A stretch of 64,000 bases of DNA from NCBI GenBank assembly GCA_032622095.1, contig CP136069.1, forward strand, positions 120,394,126-120,458,125, given 5' to 3'. The DNA comes from Siphonodentalium dalli (Eukaryota; Mollusca; Scaphopoda; Gadilida; Siphonodentaliidae). The translations under genes were made by a program, and so were the position numbers. This document shows positions 1-10,673 of the stretch, piece after piece (within the stretch, counting starts at the first letter, position 1; each line of letters starts with the position of its first letter). The notes beneath the pieces are model-generated. The model saw nothing but the letters and a program-made list of their open reading frames with translations. It had not been told where the DNA came from and ran no database searches.

Positions 1-2439
1 GTTCAGACATGCTCTTTCAGAATTCCGCTCAAGTTGAAACCTTTGACATAGTAGTATCTCAGTCTTTGAGTCAACTAATAGGGGAAGGCTCCACACACTG
101 ATACCATTTATGTCATACCATTTTATCCAATGTGAGAGAGGCAAAACAAACAATGGTGGTTAAGGGTAACTGAATTATGATTTACCATAATACAATGATA
201 CTTCAGAGCAATATATTTATGCTTAAAGCTTAATTGAATTGTTTTATCATAATTAGCTTATATCAGTAAATGTGCATTAACTTTGCATATACTCTGGAAT
301 TTTTTTTCAACTGGTACCTATATCTTTCCAATTGTTGGAAAATTAAAAACTGAAACCCCTTTATTGGAGGATGTGTTAACATTTATTAACTGACTATGCT
401 TAGCATATATGATTTATGCAGCACAATAAATTAGCTTATCCTGAAGCATGATTGGGTTCTTCGGCTATCTTACCTCAGGTATAATGGTATAAGCTGATGC
501 AAAGATTGTAGGCGGAGCAGGGGGATGGGGGTAGTCAAAAATTTGCAGGAAGGAATGAATTTTTTTTTTCATCTGGCATTTTCGGGGACCCATCACCACC
601 AAACCTGCAAAACCAATGTTTTTTACTCCCAATTTGTTTACATCCACCTCCCAAATTTCACTAAATTTGGTTCAAAACTGAATAAAGCTGTACTGATATT
701 ACTCATATGACTGGGAATGATCTATTTCATTTAGTTCAAATAACAGTTTAACCTGTTTCAGAAGCTGTTTTGATGGAAATAAACATAGTCACATCACTCT
801 ATCAGACTTGGGTACTTTAGGTCTTGCCAGAGATCATCTTAGTTGATAGACAAGCAAAAAAAATTAAATTTTTTTTTTTTTTTAAATTTAGGTCCCAATT
901 CATATCATAACAAGATGCAAAACATTTATATATTTATATATATTGACATAAGAAATTTAAGTTTACAAAAAGTTTTAAGTTTAACAGTTGGAATCATACT
1001 GTAAAGTATGTTTGGCTTTATCTAGCTTTCATCTGTGAAAACTTCAAATAATTTGAGTTCAGGTACCGGTATGTTATCATTCAGCGTTCAGACTTCAGTA
1101 TTTCAATCAAATACAGCACAGGAACATTAACAATTTGATCAAATCAACCTGGTTATCAAGTGGGATCTCATAATACCAAATGAAAAATTAACATAGAGAT
1201 TAGTACCATACGGTATATAGTCATTACTACCTTAATACATGTACATTGTTTCTGTACTACATGTACATGTAGTATTTCTGTACTACATGTCCTACATGTA
1301 CATGTAGTATATTATGTACGGTATGTGTCTCACTTGAATTTTATAAAATAGCCTATTTATGAATTAGATTGATAATAGCAAGTCTCATTTCAAGCAGGAT
1401 AAGCATAATCCATTGAACCAAAAGATATCTGACAATAACTTATAAGCATTTCCAATCCATACATATATAAAAAAGTTCCAAAGTTATACTTGAGAAACTT
1501 GATCAAATTGGCCTCTCAGTAAAATTCAAAATACTAACTCAAAGAGCCTTAGATTAGCTCTAAATGCAATGGATTTTCAAAACATTTCCAGGGGGAAAAC
1601 CCCCACCATCATCAGGGGGTCACCCTTCTCAAGCATTCCTTCGCTCATGCCTTCAGGTTATGCCTTCGGCATATCATTGCCCAAAAACAGGTGTCCCCCA
1701 AAAATACCTAGATCCTTCACTGAATGTGGAGGAGAAGGTGGTGTTGTGAAGCCATCCTTAAGAGATCGGTACAAGACAGTCACTCCAATATGTGAACAGT
1801 GCAGTGGTGCTGGACTGACTCCAGTTGTCGCCAGACCATATGGGAAATATCAGGATTATCAAAGACTATATTAGTATATAGACTAGTATATCTGTAAATA
1901 AGCATATGTAAGATTGAATATTATTCAGCTATTTATAAAGATACTGGAAAAAAAAAAGTTAAAAAAAAAAAAAGTTAAGCCTACCTACCTACCCTAATTT
2001 TTTTTAGCTCGTTAGCGGAAACAAAGGTATTTTTTTTTTTAGGCCTTAGCGACATCAAGACAAGTTTATTTATTTAAGTTTTACGTTTCTGGAAGGTTCT
2101 TTTGTAATAGTGTGGTGAAGGAATTTTTTCACCCCACCGTCCCATATGCAAAAAGACATAGATTAATGTCATCTCCACTGCACTAAGGGCCATATGAGGT
2201 CCCAGTACCATACATATGGTGTTTTTGTTGTTATAAATACTCAAAATGTGTTTTAAACTGTTACAAATGTCAAATAAGTGCTCAAAGTAAAACATTTGCA
2301 TGGGTCACCCACCCCGAAATACCTTCCTGTAAATTTCGTATTACACCCCCCCCCCGGTATATAATATCTGCCATTGAAAGATTCTACTGGTATGCAGACA
2401 ATATATGTGGTTGCATCAATTTCAGCTTGAGGGGAGCTC
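1..2439. other. AT-rich non-coding DNA, no gene seen
   Basis: No open frame here looks like a protein and no exon signals stand out. The stretch holds A and T homopolymers (for example near 865-885 and 1950-2040), a run of C near 2346 and a small palindrome pair at 1257-1307. The interval 1560-1880 is richer in G and C and stays open in two frames on the plus strand, but the translation is low in complexity and matches nothing I recognise; it may be a decayed repeat. Confidence 0.6.
1257..1307. repeat. Duplicated 16-bp palindrome
   Basis: The perfect palindrome CTACATGTACATGTAG occurs at 1257-1272 and again at 1292-1307, each preceded by a similar CTGTA-containing stretch. ACATGTACATGT strings are common simple sequence in many marine invertebrate genomes, so no function is implied. 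Confidence 0.75.
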
Positions 2440-4345
2440 TATGGGAGTGTAATTATTTATGTATAAGCATAACTAATTTACATTTATGTATAATTGATCT
2501 ACACTTAAGCATATTTTATTTACCCTCATTTCTCAAGCATTTTCACATTTATCATTTATTTACGCTTAAGCCCTAATTGCCTATTTACGGCCATGGAAAT
2601 GGTATATATCTGTGCAGGAGATGTCCCTTTAATAAAATATACTACAGCTCTGGGAGTGAGGCACTTATTAGGACACCAGGGACAGAAATTTTCTTCAACT
2701 ATTGAGTCTGTATGGGGCTACTACTTTGGGCCCATGATAATATACTATGAGATTGACTCAAATCAGTCACAATCAGAGGGAAGTAAGGGAGAGCAAGTTT
2801 GGTATTTAATTGTTAGACGCATATTTGTACTTGAGTGCAAATGATTTATGCTTAAGTGCAAATATTTGCAAATAAATAATAAATATGAAAGCCCCCCCCC
2901 CCCCGCCCATCATTTCAGCCCCAGGGGAGTTTTGAGATCTGGAATTTGATTTATGCTTAAGTGTATGGGAGGCCAAATTCACATTTAATAATTAATTTCT
3001 GCTTAAGCACAATCAATTGCACTTAACACTTGAGCGTAATCAATTGTGCTTAAGTGCAATTAATTGCGCTTAAGCGCAAATAATTACGCTTCAGTGCAAT
3101 CATTGCGCGTATGCGCAATTCATGGTTATAGGTAACTAAACACCCCTGGTGAATAAATAGGTTTCTCCATAACTTAGCATTAACTCCTATTGACATATCA
3201 CTTCTTGGTTTCATTGGTTTGGATGGGTAGGGAGCTAGCCCAACTTCTTTATCAAAATGGCTGACTCGCAATAGTATCACCTTCTGTTTTAGTTGGAGCG
3301 ACTCGTGATAGCATTATAATATCTTCAGTATATATTAGTTATTCTGTATTAGTCGGGGCGACTTTGATTTTCCTCAATTTTCGAGTATACAGGCACACCA
3401 TATGAGGGAAGCAAGCCCTCGTGGAACTATATGACCATGGCAATACTATAGATTTGTGCAATAAAAAGAACTAGAGCTCGAGGACTGAGACACCAAAGCT
3501 CCAGGAATGAGACACCAATCTTTTTTGACAGGGATGCTGATAATATGAAAATAGGGTTATTTCCTCTGATTTAAGTCAATAAGTAAACCATATGAGGTAA
3601 GCAAGCCCTCATGCAGTGACACCACATGGATGCTATAGTATATGACCATAGTAAGGGCCCAAATCTGTGCAATAATACATTAAAAAACATCATACAAAAA
3701 ATTACTAGAGTTCTGGGAAGGAGACATAAATTCTTTGGATAGATGGATGCTAATATGTTATTAGGGATTATCCTTGTTGAACACACACTCAAAGTTGACT
3801 GTTGAGTACTCAGGCTAATTAAAACAGGTTAAAATTAGCCCAATGCTCCTCTTGTGTTGCTAGTTGATACATCAGGTCATGCCAATAATTTATGGGTAAG
3901 TTAGATAGTAGTAACCCTTAATTCCCTTTTTATGGCCATGGAAATGGTATATATCTGTGCAGGAGATATCCCTTTAATAAAATATACTAGAGCTCTGGGA
4001 GTGAGACACCAATTCCTGGGACACCACTGACCAGGGACAGAGATGCTGACATGGATATATGTTTTTTCTTCAACTTCGAGTCTGTATGGGGCTATTACTA
4101 TGGGCCCATCATAATTTACTATGAGATGGACTCAATCATTCACAATCAGAAGGAAGTAAGGGAGTGCTAGGTATTTGCGCTTAACCGCAAATGATTTGCG
4201 CTTTAAGAGCAAATAAATTGATAGACACATATTTGCGCTTTAGTGCAAATGATTTGTGCTTAAGGGCAAATTGTTTTGTGCTTAAGGGCAAATTGTTTTA
4301 TGCTTAAGCGCAAATGATTTGCGTTAAGCGCAAATAAATAATAAA
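2440..4345. repeat. Decayed tandem block with TTAAGCGCAA palindromes
   Basis: Two kinds of repeat interleave. A block starting at 2591 (ATGGAAATGGTATATATCTG) returns at about 3938 as a roughly 1.34-kb direct duplication. Shorter related blocks start near 3397 and 3583, sharing ACCATATGAG, AGCAAGCCCTC, CTGTGCAATA and TGAGACACCAA. Around them lie clusters (2455-2560, 2815-3125, 4170-4345) of short boxes resembling TTTGCGCTTAAGCGCAAA, a perfect palindrome in consensus form, in diverged states. No credible gene. Confidence 0.65.
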
Positions 4346-4683
4346 TGTGAAAAGGGCCTCCCATAGTTGCCCACTTGCGATCAACTTCGCCTCAAAATTA
4401 TGGACTTACATGTATTGTGCAGATAAAATACTGTTAATCAATTAGAGAACTTATATATTTGATTTTCCGTTGATAGTAACTAGCCCATCTGAGAATAACT
4501 TTTGGAAACTCAATGTGGGAAAAAAAAAATCCACCCCTACTATTATTTGGGCCTGCATGTAACGAGACCTTCAACTTCAAGACGACAAGAGTAAGGCCTA
4601 AATTATTTTTTTTAATATTGCCTGTTGGAATTTGTGTGGATATCAATTTCAATTTTATAGCGAAGAGTGGTACAATTTTTTAC
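4346..4683. other. Non-coding DNA downstream of the Cys-rich exon
   Basis: AT-rich, with no convincing gene or repeat. On the minus strand this would be the intron or 3' flank after the donor-like site at 4683-4682. Confidence 0.5.
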
Positions 4684-4959
4684 CTCTTTTTTTTTCACGA
4701 CGACATCTTCACCATCGGCATCGTCTTCGCTACTTGACAACACAAGTTCTGCCGACAAAATCGACACTTTCTTCTTGCCAATCTTGGGCTGGTTCTGACA
4801 GCTCATTTTGCTTGTTCCACATTTGCAGCCTCGGCTGCAAAATGTCCCCGCATCCAAACAGGGACACGATGTCCGCAACGAACGAGACGTGCATGGCCGA
4901 CTTCCTCCACGCGCATACATTCCCGCATGATCAATTAACAGCCACCGGATCGCTTCCAA
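4684..4959 (-). CDS. Candidate exon, cysteine-rich CXC-like protein
   Basis: This is a possible internal or first exon of an unrecognised gene on the minus strand. The translation is LEAIRWLLIDHAGMYARG, then a cysteine cluster (CPC, FCSRGCKC, SC followed by QN), then a lysine patch and an acidic SSSEDDADGEDV stretch. The spacing C-x-C-x6-C-x3-C-x-C-x6-C resembles part of the tesmin/TSO1 CXC zinc-binding module, although that family normally has two full modules. The frame is open from 4968, after a TAA. Translation would need either the non-ATG codon shown or an upstream splice. A donor-like GAG|GTAAAA ends the useful stretch at 4684. The DNA is richer in CpG than its surroundings. An alternative ATGGCGGAACG start upstream, in another frame, runs only 17 codons. 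It could be a host exon or a transposon-borne gene. Confidence 0.35.
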
Positions 4960-5189
4960 ATCTATTTTTTAAACGTTCCGCCATTTTTATATTATTAATG
5001 CCTGTCCGTCAGCATTATTTTTAGATCGATGATGCATTCTGGTCTTTCTGACCCTTGACCCTTCGACCAATGCTTGCAATATCTAAACACCGATTTACGA
5101 TGAAGGCCTGGGTTTCATGGATTTTCTGGTGCGCGCGCCACCATGGCAATCCGATTATTCTGGGCAAGAATAATTTCATATATAAATAA

Positions 5190-5834
5190 CAGTTCTATCA
5201 CTTTAACCACGACATTTTTAGTTTGAGCTTGTTCCACCTAAACTGTCAGAGTTTGGCAGCCCACTGGGATTCTTTTTCTAATCTTATATATAATTTACAA
5301 ACCAAATTAAACTCATTTGATATCATTGGTCTGAGTGAGATCTTTAGGCACCCCGAACAATCAACTTATGAGCTACCAGGATATAAATTAATCACAAAGG
5401 TTAGACCAGAACATGAATATTGTCACGGCGGAGTTGGCTGCTATATCAAAGATAACATAACTTTCGATATTAGAGACGATCTTACTATTTTTTCCCCACA
5501 TGTTTTTGAATCGATATTTATCGAGGTTCACCCGCCTCATAAAAAGTCTTACATAGTAGGTGTAATTTATAGACCAAATACTCCTCCAAGAGCTAATCTG
5601 AACACATTTATCAAGAAAATTGATGAACTGACACGGAAAATCAACAAAGAAGGGAAACTAGCCTATATATTAGGCGATTTAAATATTGACCTTTTAAAGT
5701 ACCATATGCATACTAAAACTAACACATTTCTTGATAACATGTCCACCCAAGGTTTCCTGCCTGCTATTACAATCGCAACTCGGATAACTGACTTCTCTGC
5801 TACGTTGATCGATCATATATATCCTTGTGAATAG
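5190..5834 (+). CDS. LINE endonuclease domain (AP endonuclease-like), ORF2 5' part
   Basis: This is the N-terminal endonuclease of LINE ORF2, which nicks target DNA to prime reverse transcription. Counting residues from the TTG at 5223, visible motifs are LFHLNCQSL (first metal/DNA motif, about residue 8), GLSEIF with the metal-binding Glu (about 40), GVIYRPN (about 118), GDLNIDLL with the catalytic Asp (about 150), and TLIDHIY near the end. The final SDH motif of the family is not in this frame: it appears in the next one (VSDHFG, near 5870). A one-base-type frameshift at about 5825 therefore splits the domain. There is no credible ATG; the first methionine-coded start would be well inside the domain, so the true N-terminus is lost. 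The frame overlaps the next one by 8 bases. Confidence 0.85.
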   Translation, partial: QFYHFNHDIFSLSLFHLNCQSLAAHWDSFSNLIYNLQTKLNSFDIIGLSEIFRHPEQSTYELPGYKLITKVRPEHEYCHGGVGCYIKDNITFDIRDDLTIFSPHVFESIFIEVHPPHKKSYIVGVIYRPNTPPRANLNTFIKKIDELTRKINKEGKLAYILGDLNIDLLKYHMHTKTNTFLDNMSTQGFLPAITIATRITDFSATLIDHIYPCE

Positions 5835-8172
5835 CATGACAAAATATTTATCGGGAGTAATTGTCACCGATGTGAGTGATCATTTTGGTGTCTTCTATTG
5901 TGAATATAGCCATCAAAAGTGTAAATCTAAAACCGGATCAGATCTCATAATACGGCGAAATTTTAACGAAAATAACACCGAGCGATTCAAATATTTACTC
6001 TCATCCTGCAGTTTTTCATCAGTAACCGAATCTACCTGCCCAGATGATGCTTACAACAAATTTGAGAATATTTTTAAATCTGCATTTGAAAAATCATTTC
6101 CGCCGCGACGCGAGAAAGTTAGAAGTAAATTCATTAAAATAAATCCGTGGATGACCAAAGGACTTGTAACATCCTCTATCAATAAACATAAATTACTGCA
6201 TAAAAAAATTAAACATCGATCCCCACAAAACAAGGAAAAATACAAAACATTCAGCAAAATCTATAATAAAGCCATTCGAACTAGTAAAAAACTGTACTAT
6301 GACCAAGCTTTTTCAGAAAGCAAAAATGATTTGAAACGGACATGGGAAATCATGAATACTGCAATTTTCAGGAGAAAAATAAAAGATGGCATGCCTCCAG
6401 TAATTTTAATTGACGGAATTGAATGTAGGGACCCAGAAAAAATTGCAAATAAGCTGAACACCTACTTTACAGACGTGCCATCAATAACTCTCAACAAACT
6501 AACTAATATAAAAGCAAGACAGAAATTCAATGAATACCTTACAAATCCAGTCTCAAGTAGTATGTTCTTATTCCCAACAAATCCAATTGAACTTATTGCA
6601 ATATCTCATGGATTCAAAAATAAAACTAGTTTGGACCACGAAGGGTATTCTTTGAAATTACTTAAAATAATATGCCCTCTTATATCTGAACCAATGTCAC
6701 ATATTATAAATTTGTCATTTAGTAAAGGTAAAGTGCCCGACTTGATGAAAATTGCAAGAATATTTCCTATTCATAAATCAGGAGACAAAAAAATTGTGGA
6801 AAATTACAGACCAATCTCCCTTCTACCCGTGTTTTCTAAACTCCTTGAAAAAGTCACATGTAGAAGATTATCTGATTACTTAGATAAAAAGGAGATACTA
6901 AACAGACTTCAGTTTGGCTTTAGAAAAAATCATTCGACGTCCCACCCTGTGTTAAAACTCCTTAATTATATTGGGGAAATGAACGACAAAAAAACAAAAG
7001 ACACAACACTGGCTATATTTATAGATTTATCCAAAGCCTTTGACACTCTAGATCATGACATAATTCTGAAAAAATTAAACCACTATGGAATTAGAGGCCT
7101 GGCCAATGATTTCTTCAAAAGCTACTTAACAAATCGGAAACAGTTTGTTGAACACTCTGGTGTTAGATCATATTTCGCAAATGTAAAAACCGGTGTCCCC
7201 CAAGGATCTATACTCGGCCCTGTCCTTTTTTTTTTATATGTAAATGACATTCCGAAATCAACAAACTTTAATTTACTATCATTTGCTGATGACACAACGT
7301 TATACTCCTCTAACAATAAAGTAGATAAACTGATTGATGATGCAAATATTGAGCTTGATAAAGTCTTTAACTGGTGCACGGCAAATAAACTCGTTATTAA
7401 TGCCTCTAAAACTAAATATATGCTTTTTAATGCCACTAACAGACACGCTTTCGGTAATAAACGATTATCCATCAACAATGAAATTATTTTTCCAACACCA
7501 TCACTAAATAACGAACCAGCCATTAAATTTTTAGGAATATATGTAGATGAAAATTTAAACTTTGATTATCACATTAATTACATTTGTAAAAAAGTTAACA
7601 AAGTTATACATGCCTTATGTAGAGCCAAAAAGTTCCTACCAATCCAAATATTAAAAACACTATATTACGCCCTGATTCACAGTCACATTTCTTATGGAAT
7701 AGAAATATGGGGCAACTCGTCCCACATAGGAAAGATCTTTAAACTACAAAAGAAAGCTATCCGCATGATTTGTAATGCCAAGTATAACTCACATACTGAC
7801 CCCCTTTTCAAACGATTAGATATCCCAAAAGTTCAAGATCTATATACTATTAAATCCTTAATTTTTGTCTATGATTGGAAATATGAACTCTTACCGAAGT
7901 CACTATCAGATTTTTTGCGAAAACCTAGACGGAAAAAACATGCCCTAACGAGACAAACTCGTGATATTGAACATCATACTCCTAGAACAAACTTCAGTGC
8001 CAAGTTACCACTTCACCAATTTCCTACACTATGGAATAAACTATCTACACCTATTAAGGCTTGCACTCCGAGGTTAACATTTAAGAAGCTCATAAAGTAT
8101 ACCCTATTAGATGAATATGCTGCATCTGTTCGCTGTTGCAACCTGTATTGTCCAGACTGTAAACAATCTTAG
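5827..8172 (+). CDS. LINE reverse transcriptase, ORF2 3' part
   Basis: Encodes 781 residues in one open frame (GTG-initiated as drawn, really the continuation of the endonuclease frame). It begins with the last endonuclease motif (VSDHFGVFY), then a basic linker, then the reverse transcriptase. Palm and finger motifs are RIFPIHKSGD..NYRPISLLP (about residues 315-345), DLSKAFDTLDH (about 400-408), GVPQGSILGP (about 455) and the catalytic LLSFADDTTLY (about 483-492). Beyond these lies the thumb-like NWCTANKLVINASKT, and FLGIYVDENLNFDYHI follows. The C-terminus is cysteine-rich (RCCNLYCPDC), as in several CR1/L2-like proteins. Length and motif order are normal and all catalytic residues are present. 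Without ORF1 and with the upstream frameshift, the copy is unlikely to be autonomous. Confidence 0.92.
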   Translation: MNSMTKYLSGVIVTDVSDHFGVFYCEYSHQKCKSKTGSDLIIRRNFNENNTERFKYLLSSCSFSSVTESTCPDDAYNKFENIFKSAFEKSFPPRREKVRSKFIKINPWMTKGLVTSSINKHKLLHKKIKHRSPQNKEKYKTFSKIYNKAIRTSKKLYYDQAFSESKNDLKRTWEIMNTAIFRRKIKDGMPPVILIDGIECRDPEKIANKLNTYFTDVPSITLNKLTNIKARQKFNEYLTNPVSSSMFLFPTNPIELIAISHGFKNKTSLDHEGYSLKLLKIICPLISEPMSHIINLSFSKGKVPDLMKIARIFPIHKSGDKKIVENYRPISLLPVFSKLLEKVTCRRLSDYLDKKEILNRLQFGFRKNHSTSHPVLKLLNYIGEMNDKKTKDTTLAIFIDLSKAFDTLDHDIILKKLNHYGIRGLANDFFKSYLTNRKQFVEHSGVRSYFANVKTGVPQGSILGPVLFFLYVNDIPKSTNFNLLSFADDTTLYSSNNKVDKLIDDANIELDKVFNWCTANKLVINASKTKYMLFNATNRHAFGNKRLSINNEIIFPTPSLNNEPAIKFLGIYVDENLNFDYHINYICKKVNKVIHALCRAKKFLPIQILKTLYYALIHSHISYGIEIWGNSSHIGKIFKLQKKAIRMICNAKYNSHTDPLFKRLDIPKVQDLYTIKSLIFVYDWKYELLPKSLSDFLRKPRRKKHALTRQTRDIEHHTPRTNFSAKLPLHQFPTLWNKLSTPIKACTPRLTFKKLIKYTLLDEYAASVRCCNLYCPDCKQS

Positions 8173-8264
8173 TCTTTATTAACATGCAACGAACATTATT
8201 AATATATTGTTTAATTACACATTGACCGATGGTAATTTTAATTATTAATGTAAGAATTAATCTC

Positions 8265-8412
8265 ATATATGTGTGACTGTTTGTATATGTATATGCATGT
8301 GTGTGCGCGTATGTGTATATATATATGTATATGTATGTATATGTGTGTATATATATATATATATGTATGTATATGTATGTGTATATGTGTGTGTATGTAT
8401 ATGTGTATGCAT
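8265..8412. repeat. TG/TA microsatellite in the LINE 3' UTR
   Basis: An interrupted run of TGTATA, TATATA and TGTGTG units lies between the stop codon and the LINE 3' end. It is unlike the CATT tail and probably grew after or during earlier retrotransposition rounds. Confidence 0.85.
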
Positions 8413-8863
8413 GACACTCAGGTGGACTCCTGGAGGTTCAGGTCGCGATGTTTCCCTGGGACGGCCGCTCTGGGTTACTGTCGTGCCAGGAGCTTCCGGG
8501 GTCTAAACCATGGGCTTTGTTCAGTTAAGAATTATTCAGTTAAGAATTGTTTTACCATGTCGACTCCTCAACTCAATCAAACAATCGTATATAACTATAT
8601 ACTAGTATTCTGTAGTAAATAATTATCTTAAATCACCCACACACGTTAAGAGAAGTGAAGATGCATCGTTAAGCCCGTTAGGAGTAGCAGTGTAGTCAAC
8701 TTGCCTTACTATTGATGCCTGGGTGGCGACGGGAAGACGGCCAGTTAGGTCACGTCGTCGCCCGGATTTTGTATGTACATCGCACTATATTTTTTATGTT
8801 TGTCCAGTGTATATACATTATCCAATAAACATTCATTCATATGCATTTGTTTGTAGTTTTACT

Positions 8864-10585
8864 TCAGTCATATTGTGTAAATTGGTCATGTTTGTTGTAT
8901 AAATCTGACAAACTATCGTTTTTGTCTTGGGGAGAATTCAATTGGGGAGGTTTCACCTTTCCAAAGTTCACTATTCTATCGCGAGTAATATTATATTCAT
9001 ATTCGTCTTCATTATTTTGGTTTGTTTTCTCCGCGTCAGTATTATGTGTACTAGTATAAGGTGAGAAGCGTGACGTCGATTCAACACCACTTATCATTTT
9101 GTGTGTGGGAATTCCCCGCGCGTCAAAACAACGATGGTCCACTTGTGTGACATTGTTATTAAATGACCCATTGTAGGCGGATAATTCGTGAACGTACGGT
9201 ACTTTAGAGTCCAACTCATAGGTAATCCCAGCTGAGCGTATCGGGGCAACCGGTTCACTAGTGGCGGTCGAATGCACGTCTTTATTGCACGAGCGCAATT
9301 TACGATAAGATTGGGACTCAATGATATCATCCGCGTACAATGTTTCTCGTGCTTGTCTTATAACGTTAGAGATACAAACATGAGAGTTTGTTTTAACATT
9401 GTTTACGCACGATTGGTTATAGCTTGCAGGTGATTTGTCTGTCGCACCACGAACACAATCAGTTTCCAGTGGACTCATCTTAATGTTATGGCAATCAATT
9501 CTGTTTTCATAACACGTACCCGGGGCGTGGCCTTGCATTGATGTCACTGGGACTTTATTATTATTTCTAAATGCGTATTTATCCACGTGGTCGCAGCGCA
9601 CACATTGTTGTTTTAAATTGGCCGCAAATATCTTACTGTCACGGCATATAGTTATAAGTGGGGTGAATATATTTGATTTCAGCGGAGCAGAAAAATCACT
9701 GTCACTAGAGCTGAGTAATTGAAGTTTTTTCTTGTGATAATTAGATTCATTGATTAGGTATTTTATTGGTTCAATTGTGTTATTTACTTTTTTCATTTCT
9801 TTATTAGATATTTGATTGTGTTCGTGATGAGTCCAGATTTCAACATCTGCGTCGCTTCGATGGTTTATCAATTTCACATTCGGTGTTATACAATTCAATT
9901 TCTGCATTATGGGGGGAGTTTGTATGTTTATACATGTATGTACATTGTTAGTCACAGTTCATGTGTTTGGTGACACAGCTATATGTGGCCTTTTATTTGG
10001 GTTTCCAGGTGTTTGTATATCACCCGAATCATCGACATCAATGGTGTCATTGAGGATATCACTGAGCTTCTCGCTTCCCTTTGGACTGAGATGAACTCCT
10101 GACGTATCACTTTCTTTGAACAGGGTTTTCACTACATTTCCATCTTTCATAAACATAAAATCATTATTGACGAAGTCATCATTTTCCGATGTGTCGCAGA
10201 ACATGCTGATATGTCCATTTACATCAGTTGCCGCTGCATTATGTGGCTGGGATTTTCCACCCCGCATCCTGCGTGGGGGGATGCTACAAATGCTGAAGCT
10301 AGCCTGTTTGAATTCCTCTTTTTACTTCGTATAGGCACGGTGGAACCACATGATCACTCGACTGGCGCTTGCGTTATTATTTGTGAGGTCGTTGGTACCC
10401 AGGTGAAGAGTGACATGTTTTATGTTATCAGGGTTAACGTCGGAGTAGGCCTTTGCTTTCCCAATGAGTTTATCTATGTGTTCGAAAGAAGCACCTGATA
10501 TATAGACCATTTTAGCGTTTGGTCTGTCAATCTTGACGTCACGACAGTTGCTCGCACCAAGTACGGCTGAATAGGTCACTCTCAC
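8864..10585 (-). pseudogene. Decayed LINE ORF1-like protein with SGNH hydrolase domain
   Basis: A single minus-strand frame of about 570 codons is interrupted by two in-frame stops (about 10322 and 9959). The first part carries GASNCRDV, YISGAS and HLGTNDL, the blocks of an SGNH/GDSL esterase fold. After the first stop, SGVHLSPKGSEKLSDIL matches the domain's closing Asp-x-x-His block. Esterase-type ORF1 proteins are known from CR1-like LINEs, where they are thought to act with the RNP. The last 363 residues (from 9955) are polar, Asn/Ser/Thr-rich with scattered Cys, and I recognise no domain. The N-terminus is cut by a short tandem repeat at 10595. The 3' side ends about 25 bp from the tail of the plus-strand LINE, so the two are tail-to-tail and are probably different insertions. 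A decayed host esterase-like gene is the alternative. Confidence 0.6.
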
Positions 10586-10594
10586 CGGTTTTTC

Positions 10595-10673
10595 GTGATA
10601 AAGTTACCCAGGTTCCCAAAACCGTGATAAAGTTACCCAGGTTGGAGAAAATGGTGATAAAGTTACCCAGGTT
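10595..10673. repeat. Three-copy 29-30-bp tandem repeat
   Basis: GTGATAAAGTTACCCAGGTT occurs three times, at 10595, 10624 and 10654, with variable 9-10-bp spacers. Diverged copies on the opposite strand occur near 25598-25636, inside the hAT-like element. The repeat abuts and truncates the ORF1-like remnant. Confidence 0.8.

Larger units (their letters stand above)
5190..8840 (+). mobile_element. LINE retrotransposon, CR1/L2/Jockey-type, 5' part missing
   Basis: This is a non-LTR retrotransposon copy with an apurinic endonuclease followed by a reverse transcriptase, the order used by the Jockey/CR1/L2 group. The 3' UTR runs from 8173 to about 8840 and ends in AATAAACATTCATTCAT, a short (CATT) tail of the kind these families use instead of poly(A). 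A TG/TA microsatellite lies inside the UTR. The 5' boundary is not defined: the endonuclease frame opens at 5190 after a stop and no ORF1 lies upstream on this strand, so the copy is probably 5' truncated, as most LINE copies are. One frameshift (near 5825) separates the two domains. The reverse transcriptase frame itself is intact over 781 codons, so the insertion is fairly young. Clade assignment (CR1, L2, Crack or Daphne) needs a tree. Confidence 0.9.

Noticed and set aside
1569-1874. 101-codon frame with ICEQCSGAG, possible CxxC zinc protein
   Set aside because: The surrounding sequence is repeat-like and open in two frames; a single CxxC is weak evidence.
5190-10585. A single LINE rearranged by twin priming (5' inversion)
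   Set aside because: The inverted ORF1-like part lies downstream of the 3' tail, not upstream of the sense part, which twin priming does not produce.
10595-10673. CRISPR-like triple 20-bp repeat with 9-10-bp spacers
   Set aside because: Only three copies with spacers far too short; related copies elsewhere make it an ordinary tandem repeat.
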